From the NCBI GenBank assembly GCA_002422315.1, contig DIUJ01000049.1:80612-144611 (forward strand): DNA of 64,000 bases, given 5' to 3'. Every line of letters starts with the position of its first letter. Within the stretch, counting starts at the first letter, position 1. Below the pieces are notes generated by a model. The model did no database searches and was not told the origin of the DNA. It saw nothing but the letters and a program-made list of their open reading frames with translations. Of this stretch, positions 1 through 8,788 are shown one piece after another. The stretch comes from Bacteroidetes bacterium UBA6161. GTDB taxonomy: Bacteria > Bacteroidota > Bacteroidia > NS11-12g > UBA955. A program made the position numbers and the translations under genes.

Positions 1-1282
1 CTTAGTGTCATGGTGAGGTTCTCGAACCATGAATTGGAATGAAATTAAAAATGCTCCATAAAAGAAACACCCCCTTCTCGGTGTCTGAACGAAGCCGAAG
101 ACTGAGGTTATGCGAAGACTAAAACCCCAATTGGATTACTTTTTTATAATGCTAATGCCTTAGTGTCATGGTGAGGTTCTCAAACCATGAATTGGAATGA
201 AATTAAAAATGCTCCATGCAAAGAAACGCCCCTCGGTGTCTGAGCGAAGCCGAAGACCGAGGTTAATGTTTTTGTCATCTTTTTTGCGGGGAAGGGCAAA
301 AAAGTTGCCAAAAACATAATTTCGTTTTCATTTTAAACCCTGGGTTAAAACCCGGGGCTATGGATATTTTTCTCCTACGGAGAAAAGGAATCGTTGCTAT
401 TTTTTGGTAAGTAAAACTAATCGGTAAACTCGCTAACCTTCTTTGAGCCAACAAAATTTATGGTTTTTGGGGAATGGTGAGGAAATCCAATGATGCAAGC
501 CCTCCTCGTTGTCTGAGCGGAGCCGAAGACCGAGGTTATGCGAAGACTAAAACCCAAATTGGATTACTTTTTTATAATGCTAATGCCTTAGTGTCATGGT
601 GAGGTTCTCAAACCATGAATTGGAATGAAATTAAAAATGCTCCATGCAAGAAACACCCTCCTCGGTGTCTGAGCGAAGCCGAAGACCGAGGTTATACGAA
701 GACTAAAACCCAAATTGGATTACTCTTTTATAATGCTAATACCTTAGTGTCATGGTGAGTTTCTCGAACCATGAATTTGAATGAAATTAAAAATGCTCCA
801 TGCAAAGAAACGCCCCTCGGTGTCTGAGCGGAGCCGAAGACCGAGGTTAATGTTTTTGTCACCTTTTTTGCGGGGAAGGGCAAAAAAGTTGCCAAAAACA
901 TAATTTCGTTTTCATTTTAAACCCCGGGTTAAAACCCGGGGCTATGGATATTTTTCTCCTACGGAGAAAAGGATTCGTTGCTATTTTTTGGTAAGTAAAA
1001 CTAATCGGTAAACTCGCTAACCTTCTTTGAGCCAACAAAATTTATGGTTTTTGGGGAATGGTGAGGAAATCCAATGATGCAAGCCCTCCTCGTTGTCTGA
1101 GCGGAGCCGAAGACCGAGGTTATGCGAAGACTAAACCCCAAATTCGATTACTTTTTTATAATGCTAATGCCTTAGTGTCATGGTGAGGTTCTCAAACCAT
1201 GAATTGGAATGAAATTAAAAATGCTCCATGCAAAGAAACGCCCTTCTCGGTGTCTGAGCGAAGCCGAAGACCGAGGTTATGC
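1..1282. repeat. Composite tandem repeat, about 585-base period
   Basis: The motif starting CTTAGTGTCATGGTGAG recurs at 1, 159, 587, 743 and 1171. The spacing alternates between about 157 and 428 bases, so the unit is a short block plus a long block. It is present twice (1-586, 587-1170) and a third time in part (1171-1282). Long and short blocks share both ends. The long block carries an extra stretch of about 270 bases with a near-perfect GC-rich palindrome (338-354 and 922-941) and a hairpin TTTCTCC-TAC-GGAGAAA (369-385 and 953-969). Each block also holds an inverted repeat around GTCTGAGCGAAGCCGAAGAC. No convincing gene lies here. The array runs off the left edge of the window. Confidence 0.9.
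922..969. repeat. Paired palindromes inside the long repeat block
   Basis: CCCCGGGTT (922-930) pairs with AACCCGGGG (933-941) across a two-base loop. A second hairpin, TTTCTCC-TAC-GGAGAAA, follows at 953-969. Both recur in the other long block at about 338-354 and 369-385. They could form RNA or cruciform structures. Their role is unknown. Confidence 0.8.
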
Positions 1283-1459
1283 TAAACTCGAATACCAACA
1301 CCTAAAAAATACATGGATGAATACAGGTCGAATTTCCGCTTTTTTGCTATTTATTACCGTTTGTAAATTTATATTGATTTTTTTTGGAGTTGCTTGTTTT
1401 TTATTATCTTTTATTCTATGTTTGTCATACATAAATAATTATACTATGAAAAATAATTA

Positions 1460-1479
1460 CTCTCTCTCTCTCTCTCTCT
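1460..1479. repeat. (CT)10 dinucleotide tract upstream of an exported protein
   Basis: Ten perfect CT units lie between an ATG at 1446 and the ATG at 1510 of the downstream secreted-protein gene. The 1446 frame ends right after the tract (TAA at 1482-1484). The two ATGs are 64 bases apart, so gaining one CT unit or losing two would put 1446 in frame with the gene. The gene's own frame is open through the tract back to a TGA at 1447-1449. This is the layout of slipped-strand phase variation, which is inferred and not demonstrated. Confidence 0.75.
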
Positions 1480-1509
1480 ACTAATAGCCGAATTGCGCTA
1501 TTCCGAAGT

Positions 1510-2394
1510 ATGTGGGAGATGTTTTGGACAGACAAGATTGTTTCGTTCAAAAAATTAAAGTATTCTTTTTTTGGCTTTGCCTTAATCTTGGGCCTATTGT
1601 ATCAGCAAGCAAAAGCTCAAGCTCCTTTTGGACAGGCCACTATTAAAACATGTTACCAAAATGTTACAGTAACCAATGGTATGACTCAGATTAATCTATT
1701 AAAAACTAATCCCAATAGTGAGGTAGTTTCATTTGGAACTACAAACACTGGCGACATTCTTTCTTATGATTTATTTGATTATTCCACAGGAACAGTAAGT
1801 GCCAACAGAAGTTATAATTTTTCTGTTAATCTAACAGGTTCTATAAACAATAACAAAACCTATTGGGTAGTTCCAATAGCTAACCCCAATACAGGTGTGG
1901 GTTTTTCCCCAGAACCTTTTGTTTTAAGTTTTGTAGATTTTTCATACACTTTTAAAGCTGATGGAAAAAAAGACAATTGTATAGTTTTTGGAGGTTCTTC
2001 TAATCTTGAACTTGAGCATAATTTAACTGGACTTTGTCAGCCTCCTACTATTACATTCAAATCTAAACCCAATAGCGATCCTCTATCTGGTTTTGTACCC
2101 GGTTGGGTAAGTGGAGATATTAATACATCTAACAGATGGGTTTTGCCTAATCCATATAATTTTTCAAATGAAGTTCCAGCTTATCCACAAGACTATTGTA
2201 ATCAGCCATACATAGATGCAATGGGAAATCCTGCAACTAGATGCCAATGGGTAGATATGGAAATAAAAATTTTGCCATGTGAATTTGAGGACCCATTGTG
2301 TCCTCCAATAGTATTGCAGAAAGAAATTAAATTTTGCTGCGATTGCGATGAAGATGAGGAATTGCCCAACCCACCTTGTAACCCATGTGATTAA
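1510..2394 (+). CDS. Exported protein with Cys-rich acidic tail, unknown function
   Basis: A 294-residue protein that I do not recognise. It has a basic stretch (KKLKYS) followed by a hydrophobic segment (FFGFALILGLLYQ) and an AKAQA cleavage-like site near residue 37, so it is probably exported. ATG 1519 would give a more normal signal-peptide length than ATG 1510. The mature part is rich in Asn, Thr and aromatic residues, like a beta-sheet surface protein. It ends in a Cys cluster with acidic residues (CCDCDEDEE, then CNPC). No Por sorting domain is visible. It is the first of five same-strand genes, with 18 bases to the next, and sits behind the (CT)10 tract. Confidence 0.7.
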   Translation: MWEMFWTDKIVSFKKLKYSFFGFALILGLLYQQAKAQAPFGQATIKTCYQNVTVTNGMTQINLLKTNPNSEVVSFGTTNTGDILSYDLFDYSTGTVSANRSYNFSVNLTGSINNNKTYWVVPIANPNTGVGFSPEPFVLSFVDFSYTFKADGKKDNCIVFGGSSNLELEHNLTGLCQPPTITFKSKPNSDPLSGFVPGWVSGDINTSNRWVLPNPYNFSNEVPAYPQDYCNQPYIDAMGNPATRCQWVDMEIKILPCEFEDPLCPPIVLQKEIKFCCDCDEDEELPNPPCNPCD

Positions 2395-2412
2395 TTTAAC
2401 GATTTAAAAGCT

Positions 2413-3162
2413 ATGAAAACTAATAAAATTTTACTCCTTATATTTTTTCTGCTAACAAGCAGTGTATATGCACAGTCTAGGTATAGAATGATAGACCTAT
2501 CTTGCAGAATTCACAAACCTGTAGATGGTTTGTACATTATTTCCCCAACCACTTTGGAAATTTCCTATTCGGTTAAAAACCAAGGCCCCGATACAGTCTT
2601 TAAAGAGGATTCCTTTGATGTATTTATTAATATACTAGGTTTAAATCATGGGTTAAAAAGATATATAGCATCGCCAAATGTTCAACTCAATCCAGGGGAT
2701 TCTGTATTGATTATATATAAGACCGATGTAAATCACGACAAAGATGAAGATTTTGTTCAAATTAATTTAAATACAGAACTTTATAATAACTCTCTGAATT
2801 TTAATTTTTTTAGAGAAAGTCAAACCAACCCACCTACAGGTGGCGACAATTCGTGGCGAGTAATCATTACACACCGCAGTGCTACGAGCAGCATAGGGGA
2901 TATAAATAAGTCGGATGTAAAAATATCGCCTAATCCTGTGGTAGATAAGTTGCAAATAGAACAAGCTGGGGAAGGATTGCACTCGATAAATCTTCGAGAC
3001 ATAAGTGGTCGTGAAATAATCCTAGAGTCAAATAATTTGCAGAAAACAAGTAATTCACAATGGGAACTAACCCTTCCACAAAAAATAGGGAACGGAATGT
3101 ACACCCTAGAAATAAAAACAGAGCAAGGAAATTATTACAAGAAAATTTTGGTTCAAAAATGA
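2413..3162 (+). CDS. T9SS-sorted surface protein, tandem paralogue 1
   Basis: A 249-residue secreted protein. An N-terminal signal peptide (hydrophobic LLLIFFLLTSSVYAQ) is followed by a domain containing VKNQGPDTV, the kind of phrase seen in CARDB-type adhesion modules. The last 80 or so residues are a type IX secretion sorting domain: KISPNPVVDKLQIEQ, LRDISGREI, GNGMYTLEIKT and a KKILVQK end. It should be carried across the outer membrane and either released or anchored. The first 65 and last 105 residues are almost identical to the next two genes, while the middle differs. Ligand and function are unknown. Confidence 0.85.
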   Translation: MKTNKILLLIFFLLTSSVYAQSRYRMIDLSCRIHKPVDGLYIISPTTLEISYSVKNQGPDTVFKEDSFDVFINILGLNHGLKRYIASPNVQLNPGDSVLIIYKTDVNHDKDEDFVQINLNTELYNNSLNFNFFRESQTNPPTGGDNSWRVIITHRSATSSIGDINKSDVKISPNPVVDKLQIEQAGEGLHSINLRDISGREIILESNNLQKTSNSQWELTLPQKIGNGMYTLEIKTEQGNYYKKILVQK

Positions 3163-3216
3163 TAAGTAGAAAATGAATTACACTACTTGTTGGCATACTA
3201 AAAAAAGTAAAAAGCT

Positions 3217-3966
3217 ATGAAAACAAATAAAATTTTACTCCTAATATTTTTTCTGCTAACAAGCAGTGTATATGCACAGTCTAGGTATAGAATGATAGAC
3301 CTGTCCTGCAGAATTCACAAGCCTGTAGATGGTTTGTACATTATTTCCCCAACCACTTTAGAAATTTCTTATTGGGTTAAAAACCAAGGCCCCGATACAG
3401 TCTTTAAAGAAGATTCGTTTAATGTTAATATTAATATTAATGGTTTAAATCTAGATTATAAAAAATTTATTGCCTCACCTAGTGTTCAACTTAATCCAGG
3501 TGATTCTTTTTTATTGACTTATTTTCTTCCTATTGATCATGATAAAGATGTAGATTTTGTTCATATTAACGTAAATTTAGGCCTATACAACAATTCCTCT
3601 AATTTTAATTTTTTTCGAGAAAGTCAAACCAACCCACCTACCGGAGGCGACAATGCATGGCGAGTAATCATAACGCACCGTAGTGCTACGAGCAGCATAG
3701 GGGATATAAATAAGTCGGATGTAAAAATATCGCCTAATCCTGTGGTAGATAAGTTGCAAATAGAACAACCTGAGGAAGGATTGCACTCGATAAATCTACG
3801 AGACATAAGTGGTCGTGATATAATCCTAGAGTCAAATAATTTGCAGAAAACAAGTAATTCAAAATGGGAATTAACCCTACCGCAAAACATAGGGAACGGT
3901 ATGTACACCCTAGAAATAAAAACAGAGCAAGGAAATTATTACAAGAAAATTTTGGTTCAAAAATGA
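3217..3966 (+). CDS. T9SS-sorted surface protein, tandem paralogue 2
   Basis: Also 249 residues and starting exactly 804 bases after paralogue 1, including a near-identical 54-base spacer. The signal peptide, VKNQGPDTVF segment and sorting domain match paralogue 1 almost perfectly. Residues of roughly 68-142 diverge (for example NVNININGLNLDYKKF here against DVFINILGLNHGLKRY) without changing length. This pattern fits recent duplication followed by fast change in the core, or gene conversion of the ends. It is presumably co-transcribed with its neighbours. Function unknown. Confidence 0.85.
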   Translation: MKTNKILLLIFFLLTSSVYAQSRYRMIDLSCRIHKPVDGLYIISPTTLEISYWVKNQGPDTVFKEDSFNVNININGLNLDYKKFIASPSVQLNPGDSFLLTYFLPIDHDKDVDFVHINVNLGLYNNSSNFNFFRESQTNPPTGGDNAWRVIITHRSATSSIGDINKSDVKISPNPVVDKLQIEQPEEGLHSINLRDISGRDIILESNNLQKTSNSKWELTLPQNIGNGMYTLEIKTEQGNYYKKILVQK

Positions 3967-4020
3967 TAAGAAGAAAATGAATTACACTGCTTGTTGGCAT
4001 ACTAAAAAAAGTAAGAAGCT

Positions 4021-4770
4021 ATGAAAACAAATAAACTTATACTCCTAATATTTTTTCTGCTAACAAGCAGTGTATATGCACAGTCTAGGTATAGAATGAT
4101 AGACCTGTCCTGCAGAATTCACAAGCCTGTAGATGGTTTGTACATTATTTCCCCAACCACTTTGGAAATTTCCTATTCGGTTAAAAACCAAGGCCCCGAT
4201 ACAGTCTTTATAGAGGATTCGTTTGATATTTCTGTAAATATTGTAGGTCTTGATCATGGTTTGAAAAGATTTATTTTGCCTGGTAATATTCAGTTAAATC
4301 CTGGAGATTCTGTTTTGCTAAATTATAAAACACCTGTGAATTTTAAAGATGATGTGGATTTTGTTACAATTACAACGGGTGTATTGTTGAAAAATTCATC
4401 ACCAAATTTTAATTTTATTAGAGAAACTTCTTTGAATCCGCAAACAACTAAAGACAATTCGTGGCGAGTAATCATTACACACCGCAGTGCTACGAGCAGC
4501 ATAGAGAATATAAATAAGTCGGATGTAAAAATATCGCCTAATCCTGTGGTAGATAAGTTGCAAATAGAACAACCTGAGGAAGGATTGCACTCGATAAATC
4601 TACGAGACATAAGTGGTCGCGAAATAATCCTAGAGTCAAATAATTTTCAGAAAACAAGTAATTCAAAATGGGAACTAACCCTACCGCAAAACATAGGGAA
4701 CGGCATGTACACCCTAGAAATAAAAACAGAGCAAGGAAATTATTACAAGAAAATTTTGGTTCAAAAGTGA
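4021..4770 (+). CDS. T9SS-sorted surface protein, tandem paralogue 3
   Basis: The third 249-residue copy, again 804 bases downstream. Its ends are near-identical to copies 1 and 2, but the core is the most diverged of the three (LPGNIQLNPGDS, then NFKDDVDFVTITTG) and the TNPPTGGDN linker is changed to LNPQTTKDN. The WRVIITHRSATSS segment before the sorting domain is unchanged. It is secreted through the type IX pathway by inference from the sorting domain. The next gene follows after 9 bases. Confidence 0.85.
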   Translation: MKTNKLILLIFFLLTSSVYAQSRYRMIDLSCRIHKPVDGLYIISPTTLEISYSVKNQGPDTVFIEDSFDISVNIVGLDHGLKRFILPGNIQLNPGDSVLLNYKTPVNFKDDVDFVTITTGVLLKNSSPNFNFIRETSLNPQTTKDNSWRVIITHRSATSSIENINKSDVKISPNPVVDKLQIEQPEEGLHSINLRDISGREIILESNNFQKTSNSKWELTLPQNIGNGMYTLEIKTEQGNYYKKILVQK

Positions 4771-4779
4771 TAAAGATAT

Positions 4780-5529
4780 ATGAATAAAACGATACAAAAT
4801 TTAATTTTAGCCATCATGTTTTTCAGCTGCATAAATCTTCCTGCACAGGTAAGAAGATTTGATATGGCAATTACCAATATTTTAGACATTAACCCAATGG
4901 ATACTTTTGAGCAAAACCAGGAATTTCACCCCTTTAGGTTTGTGGTTACTAATATGGGACCCGATACATTTTATGCTTTTGATATTATAGGTTTTAGGGT
5001 TTGGGTGGGAAGCGGCTCTTTTATTGGTGGTGATAAAATGGTAAGAAGGGATTTGGGGGTGAACGATTCCGACACTTTTTCTACTGTTTTTGAAACCTAT
5101 AGTGGATTCTATATTACAGATATAGACTTGTGCGTTACATACGAGTACTACAAGAACAATAGAGGAGATAGTGTTGCAAAACCAACGCCTGCAATGGAAA
5201 AAAACGATAAATTTTGTATCCCTACTGTTTATTATTCCATTTATTCTCCAAGACCAGTGGATACCTTAGTGCTAGAAGATTCTGTTTTTTCATTTGCTCT
5301 TTATCCAAATCCTGCAAGTAATGAGATGTTTGTGGAGTTAGGATACGAAATAGGAGAGGATTTTGAATGTTCAGTTTTTTCTTTAGATGGTAGGATTATA
5401 AATATACCGCGCTACAAAATAAGGCACAAAGCATATAGTTTAGATTTTTCAGATATTGAATCAGGGATTTATATTTTACAAGTAAAGGATGAAAAAACAA
5501 CTAAAAGAGAAAAGATTGTAATTCAATAA
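4780..5529 (+). CDS. T9SS-sorted surface protein, distant fourth paralogue
   Basis: Also 249 residues with the same plan: signal peptide ending near LPAQ, a VVTNMGPDTF segment matching the NQGPDT motif of the three upstream copies, and a sorting domain (FALYPNPASNEMFVEL, SGIYILQVKDEK). Overall sequence is otherwise clearly different, so this is an older relative and not part of the recent triplication. It is the last gene of the run and lies 9 bases after paralogue 3. Downstream lies the palindrome cluster separating it from convergent genes. Confidence 0.8.
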   Translation: MNKTIQNLILAIMFFSCINLPAQVRRFDMAITNILDINPMDTFEQNQEFHPFRFVVTNMGPDTFYAFDIIGFRVWVGSGSFIGGDKMVRRDLGVNDSDTFSTVFETYSGFYITDIDLCVTYEYYKNNRGDSVAKPTPAMEKNDKFCIPTVYYSIYSPRPVDTLVLEDSVFSFALYPNPASNEMFVELGYEIGEDFECSVFSLDGRIINIPRYKIRHKAYSLDFSDIESGIYILQVKDEKTTKREKIVIQ

Positions 5530-5867
5530 ATGAAATGTGTTTTATCTCTTTGTAGCCTTGTTTGCTATTTGGACCCATTCAAACTGGTTTTTCACTAGAC
5601 ACGGAGCAAAATATTCAACCCTCTTAGGGGTTGTGTTAAACGATTCATTTTATACGACAGGTTTTACCTGTTGCTATTCAAATTAAAGCCTTTCAGGCTT
5701 TTAGACGTGGATGGAGTTTTACCGCCCTTTTTGTGTAAACTCTAACAACTAGTATTTTATAAAAATCAAATTCGAAAAAATCCCGAAGGGATTTAAAATG
5801 AATAGCCATCGATTGCAATCGGTGGTATTTTAAATTGTATGTGTCACAGAAATTTATTGCGTAAAAT
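5530..5867. repeat. Cluster of five short palindromes in a convergent gap
   Basis: This 338-base gap between convergent genes has no gene but holds five compact hairpins: 5616-5633 (CAACCC/GGGTTG), 5657-5671 (ACAGGT-TTT-ACCTGT), 5685-5701 (AAAGCCT-TTC-AGGCTTT), 5778-5794 (AAATCCC-GAA-GGGATTT) and 5807-5826 (CCATCGATTG/CAATCGGTGG). The short loops and regular spacing suggest a repetitive palindromic element. It may also serve as a two-way transcription end. Confidence 0.75.
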
Positions 5868-6971
5868 CTATATCTTCTTGCCTACCGCTTGTTTGCTAAG
5901 TATTTGCAATAGGCCTGGTATGTAAACCAAGGCATAGCATAGCATTTTGTTGAATATTGGATTTTGAATAAACAACAAAGACTGCAAAAACCTTCCTTTT
6001 TTTATCCTGAACTTTAGGTAGTGCTGAATGTATTGATGGTTTTCTTGCAACAGTTTGTTGTACTCCCCATGTTTTTGGAATTCTTGTAGCGATAAAAAAA
6101 GCTTCTTTGCGGAGCGAAAAGCAAGGCTCATGCCATTGCCCGTAAGCGGTGGGATAAACCCAGCAGCATCCCCAAGCAATACATAGCCTTGCTGCATGCT
6201 GTTTTGGGTCCCAAAATATATTTTAGAAGTAACAACAGGCTCGGTAAGTTTTTTACTTTGCAATCTTTTTTTGAGGGAAGGGTTTCTAGATAAAACCTTC
6301 TCTTCCAAAGCTTCTATATTCCCTTTTACGGATTTTAAGGCATTGGAATCTACCAAATAGCAAAGATTGTATGCGCCATTTTCTACTTTCGATACACCAC
6401 AATATCCACCCTTAAATTGATGTATCTCTATAGTGTCTTCGCTAGGCCCGGCTTCTACATGGTATTTTACTCCTACAAAACTATTCTGTTTCTTGTTTTC
6501 TTGCAATCCAGATATTCGCCCAAATGTGCCTACTACCAAAGGATAGGAGAGATTTTCGCCATGGTTTATCTGTATTGTAAACCCAAAATCTGTTTTTTTA
6601 ATCGCGGTAACTTTACTGTGAAGTTTTATAGAAACCCCATTATCAAGAGCAATTTTGTATAATTCATGGTCTAGAAACATTCTGCTAATTCCGAAACCAC
6701 CAGTTTTAAGTTTGGTGCTAGCGCTAATTCTGTGTTCGGTGGTTAAAGTAAAGTTGCTAATGATAGGAGTTTGTAGTTTACTTAAATTTACACCAAGTGA
6801 TTCCAAAAAATCGTAAGACTCCATGCTGATGTATTCGCCGCAAACTTTGGGTCTAGGGTAGTCTCCTTTTTCTAAAACCGTTACTTTCCACCCATTTTTT
6901 GCAGTAAGAATGGCAAGAGAAAGTCCTGCAAGTCCACCACCTACAATACATATTTCCTTGCTATTGCTCAT
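5868..6971 (-). CDS. FAD-dependent oxidoreductase, geranylgeranyl-reductase-like, of a T3PKS operon
   Basis: A 367-residue flavoprotein. The N-terminal Rossmann motif IVGGGLAGLSLA (residues 8-19) binds FAD, the VLEKGDYPRPKVCGEYIS stretch is typical of the geranylgeranyl reductase/halogenase-like group, and LLGDAAGFIPPLTGNGM near residue 270 is the second FAD motif. Enzymes of this group reduce isoprenoid double bonds or hydroxylate aromatic rings. It is the last gene of a four-gene minus-strand operon and overlaps the methyltransferase by 4 bases. Acting on the prenylated or polyketide product of the operon is inferred. Confidence 0.8.
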   Translation of the reverse strand: MSNSKEICIVGGGLAGLSLAILTAKNGWKVTVLEKGDYPRPKVCGEYISMESYDFLESLGVNLSKLQTPIISNFTLTTEHRISASTKLKTGGFGISRMFLDHELYKIALDNGVSIKLHSKVTAIKKTDFGFTIQINHGENLSYPLVVGTFGRISGLQENKKQNSFVGVKYHVEAGPSEDTIEIHQFKGGYCGVSKVENGAYNLCYLVDSNALKSVKGNIEALEEKVLSRNPSLKKRLQSKKLTEPVVTSKIYFGTQNSMQQGYVLLGDAAGFIPPLTGNGMSLAFRSAKKLFLSLQEFQKHGEYNKLLQENHQYIQHYLKFRIKKGRFLQSLLFIQNPIFNKMLCYALVYIPGLLQILSKQAVGKKI

Positions 6972-7675
6972 GGGTATATGGTAATTAGGTGCCTAAAAGC
7001 CCATTTCCATTCTACAGTGTAGTTTGTGATTCCTGCTTTTTGCAATTGGGTTTCCCATTCTGCTTTGGTAAAACCTCTAAGTACAGATAAGGGTGCATCG
7101 TGCTTTGTAAATGCAGACTTTGAAAACAATGCAGCAGCAAATTTTATAAACCAATATGCAACAGGGTGGCGGTGTAGGTCGTTTATGATTGTGGCTTTTC
7201 GTGCATTTGTGTGCGCTGTTTTTAAGAAAATTTGAAGTTCTTGTTCGCTAAGGTGGTGGCAAAATAAGTTTGCTGTTATGATGTCAATTTGTTGTTGGCT
7301 ACTATCAAAGGATTTTTTGTAATCGTTTAGCATAAGATTTGCCTGGCTGGGCAGTGTAGGATAGTGTAATTTTACAAATTCAAGTGTTTCGGGCATTATA
7401 TCTACACCAGATAATTGTATACTGAAATCCAATTTATTTTGATTTTTAGTTACATAATTTAAGAGGTCTCCTGCTCCAAATCCTACATCCAAAAGTGTTA
7501 AGTTATCTGTTTTATGAAGAAATAGTTTTTTTATTTGTTTAAAAACCACACTTGGTCCCCCGGTTAGTTTGTTTATAAAAATAAGTTCTTTGAGATTAAC
7601 AAACAATGCCTTCTTATCCTCTATGGGCATATCCATTAATTCTGCTTGGTACGAACGATTTTTAAAGTTTGGCAT
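6968..7675 (-). CDS. SAM-dependent methyltransferase of the T3PKS operon
   Basis: A 235-residue class I methyltransferase. LLDVGFGAGDLL near residues 79-90 is the SAM-binding motif I. The ITANLFCHHLSEQEL stretch resembles motif IV of small-molecule methyltransferases that act on ubiquinone-like or polyketide rings. It sits between the T3PKS gene (12-base gap) and the FAD reductase (ATGA-type overlap), so O- or C-methylation of the polyketide-derived ring is a fair inference. The exact substrate cannot be read from sequence. Confidence 0.8.
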   Translation of the reverse strand: MPNFKNRSYQAELMDMPIEDKKALFVNLKELIFINKLTGGPSVVFKQIKKLFLHKTDNLTLLDVGFGAGDLLNYVTKNQNKLDFSIQLSGVDIMPETLEFVKLHYPTLPSQANLMLNDYKKSFDSSQQQIDIITANLFCHHLSEQELQIFLKTAHTNARKATIINDLHRHPVAYWFIKFAAALFSKSAFTKHDAPLSVLRGFTKAEWETQLQKAGITNYTVEWKWAFRHLITIYP

Positions 7676-7687
7676 TTTTACAATCCG

Positions 7688-8788
7688 TTAATTTTCTATT
7701 AAATTCCATTCCAAAAGGGCACTTTCTATGCTAAGCCCTGGGCCAAAAGCAGCAGCATACACCATTGTATTTACCCTGTCGTATTTATAATTTTCTATCA
7801 TCTCCTTAAGTACAAATAGGATTGTAGCTGAAGACATATTGCCATATTCGAGAAGAACAGCATAGCTTTCGCTTATTTCTTTGCTTTCTATTTCAATAGC
7901 TTCTGCGAAAGCCTTAAGTATATTTTTCCCACCAGGGTGAATGGCATAACTTGTTATTTGGTCTTTAGAAACCTTGTTTTTAGTTAAAAAATCCAAAAAA
8001 GCTTTTTTCATATTTTGCACAATTTGACTGGGGACATTTCTGTTCAGTACCATTTCAAAGCCATGTTGTCCCAAGTCCCATTTCATGTCGTTTTTGCCTT
8101 GTGGCAAGAGTATAGATCCAAAGTTTTTACAAGAAAGATAGGGGTTGTTTTTAGGCTTTTTACTGCTTAGAATAGCTGCCGCAGCTCCATCGCCAAATAG
8201 GTAAGTAGAAAGTATATTGTCGTCGCTTGGGTTTTGTCGGAAATGTAAAGAGCACAATTCAACAGAAAATACTAAAACCGTAGCATTGGGGTTTGCTTTA
8301 CATATCAAGTCGGCCATACGCAAACCATGGAAAGCAGCATGACAACCCATGAAATTTACACTATGCCTTTCTGTATCTTCTTTTAAGCCAAGTTCTAATA
8401 AAATTTCTACTTCCAAGCCCGGTGCATACACCCCTGTGCAGGTTATTCCTATAATATGGGTAATGGATTGTTTCTCAACTTGGCTATTTTGGATAGCTTG
8501 AACACATACCTTACTGGAAAGTTTAAATGCTTCGTTTTTGAACACTTGCATTCTTTCTGCCGTAGTAGGAGAGTGGTCTTTAGTTTTAAATAGAATGGGA
8601 TTTGGGCAAGCAGCATTAAAATCTGGCAACACACTGTATTTGTATAAGATAGATTTATCTCTTTGCAGAGCTTTGTATTTTCTGAGTGCATTTTTGTCTT
8701 CAATACTCCAACCAATAAAAGCGGTCATTTCTTCTTGGCTAACTTTATAAGTACCTTGGCTTGTTTCTATACTGTGTATGTATGTCAC
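7688..8788 (-). CDS. Type III polyketide synthase (chalcone/alkylresorcinol synthase family)
   Basis: A 366-residue homodimeric-type thiolase-fold enzyme of normal family length. The catalytic triad is visible: Cys149 in NFMGCHAAFHGL, His284 in YAIHPGGKNIL and Asn317 in LEYGNMSSAT. LFGDGAAAAIL and the GPGLSIE end near the C-terminus are family hallmarks. Such enzymes extend an acyl-CoA starter with malonyl-CoA and cyclise the chain to resorcinols, pyrones or related rings. The start overlaps the UbiA stop by 4 bases. The neighbouring methyltransferase, FAD enzyme and prenyltransferase suggest a prenylated, methylated lipid product that is not identified. Confidence 0.9.
   Translation of the reverse strand: MTYIHSIETSQGTYKVSQEEMTAFIGWSIEDKNALRKYKALQRDKSILYKYSVLPDFNAACPNPILFKTKDHSPTTAERMQVFKNEAFKLSSKVCVQAIQNSQVEKQSITHIIGITCTGVYAPGLEVEILLELGLKEDTERHSVNFMGCHAAFHGLRMADLICKANPNATVLVFSVELCSLHFRQNPSDDNILSTYLFGDGAAAAILSSKKPKNNPYLSCKNFGSILLPQGKNDMKWDLGQHGFEMVLNRNVPSQIVQNMKKAFLDFLTKNKVSKDQITSYAIHPGGKNILKAFAEAIEIESKEISESYAVLLEYGNMSSATILFVLKEMIENYKYDRVNTMVYAAAFGPGLSIESALLEWNLIEN

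Noticed and set aside
1209..1484. 91-residue open frame
   Set aside because: Its first third lies in the tandem repeat and its end is the CT tract; no motif and no sign of selection. Only the short ATG at 1446 is kept as part of the switching idea.
2767..4610. Antisense frames in the three paralogue genes
   Set aside because: They recur only because the DNA is triplicated and mirror the sense codon pattern; no start signal or motif.
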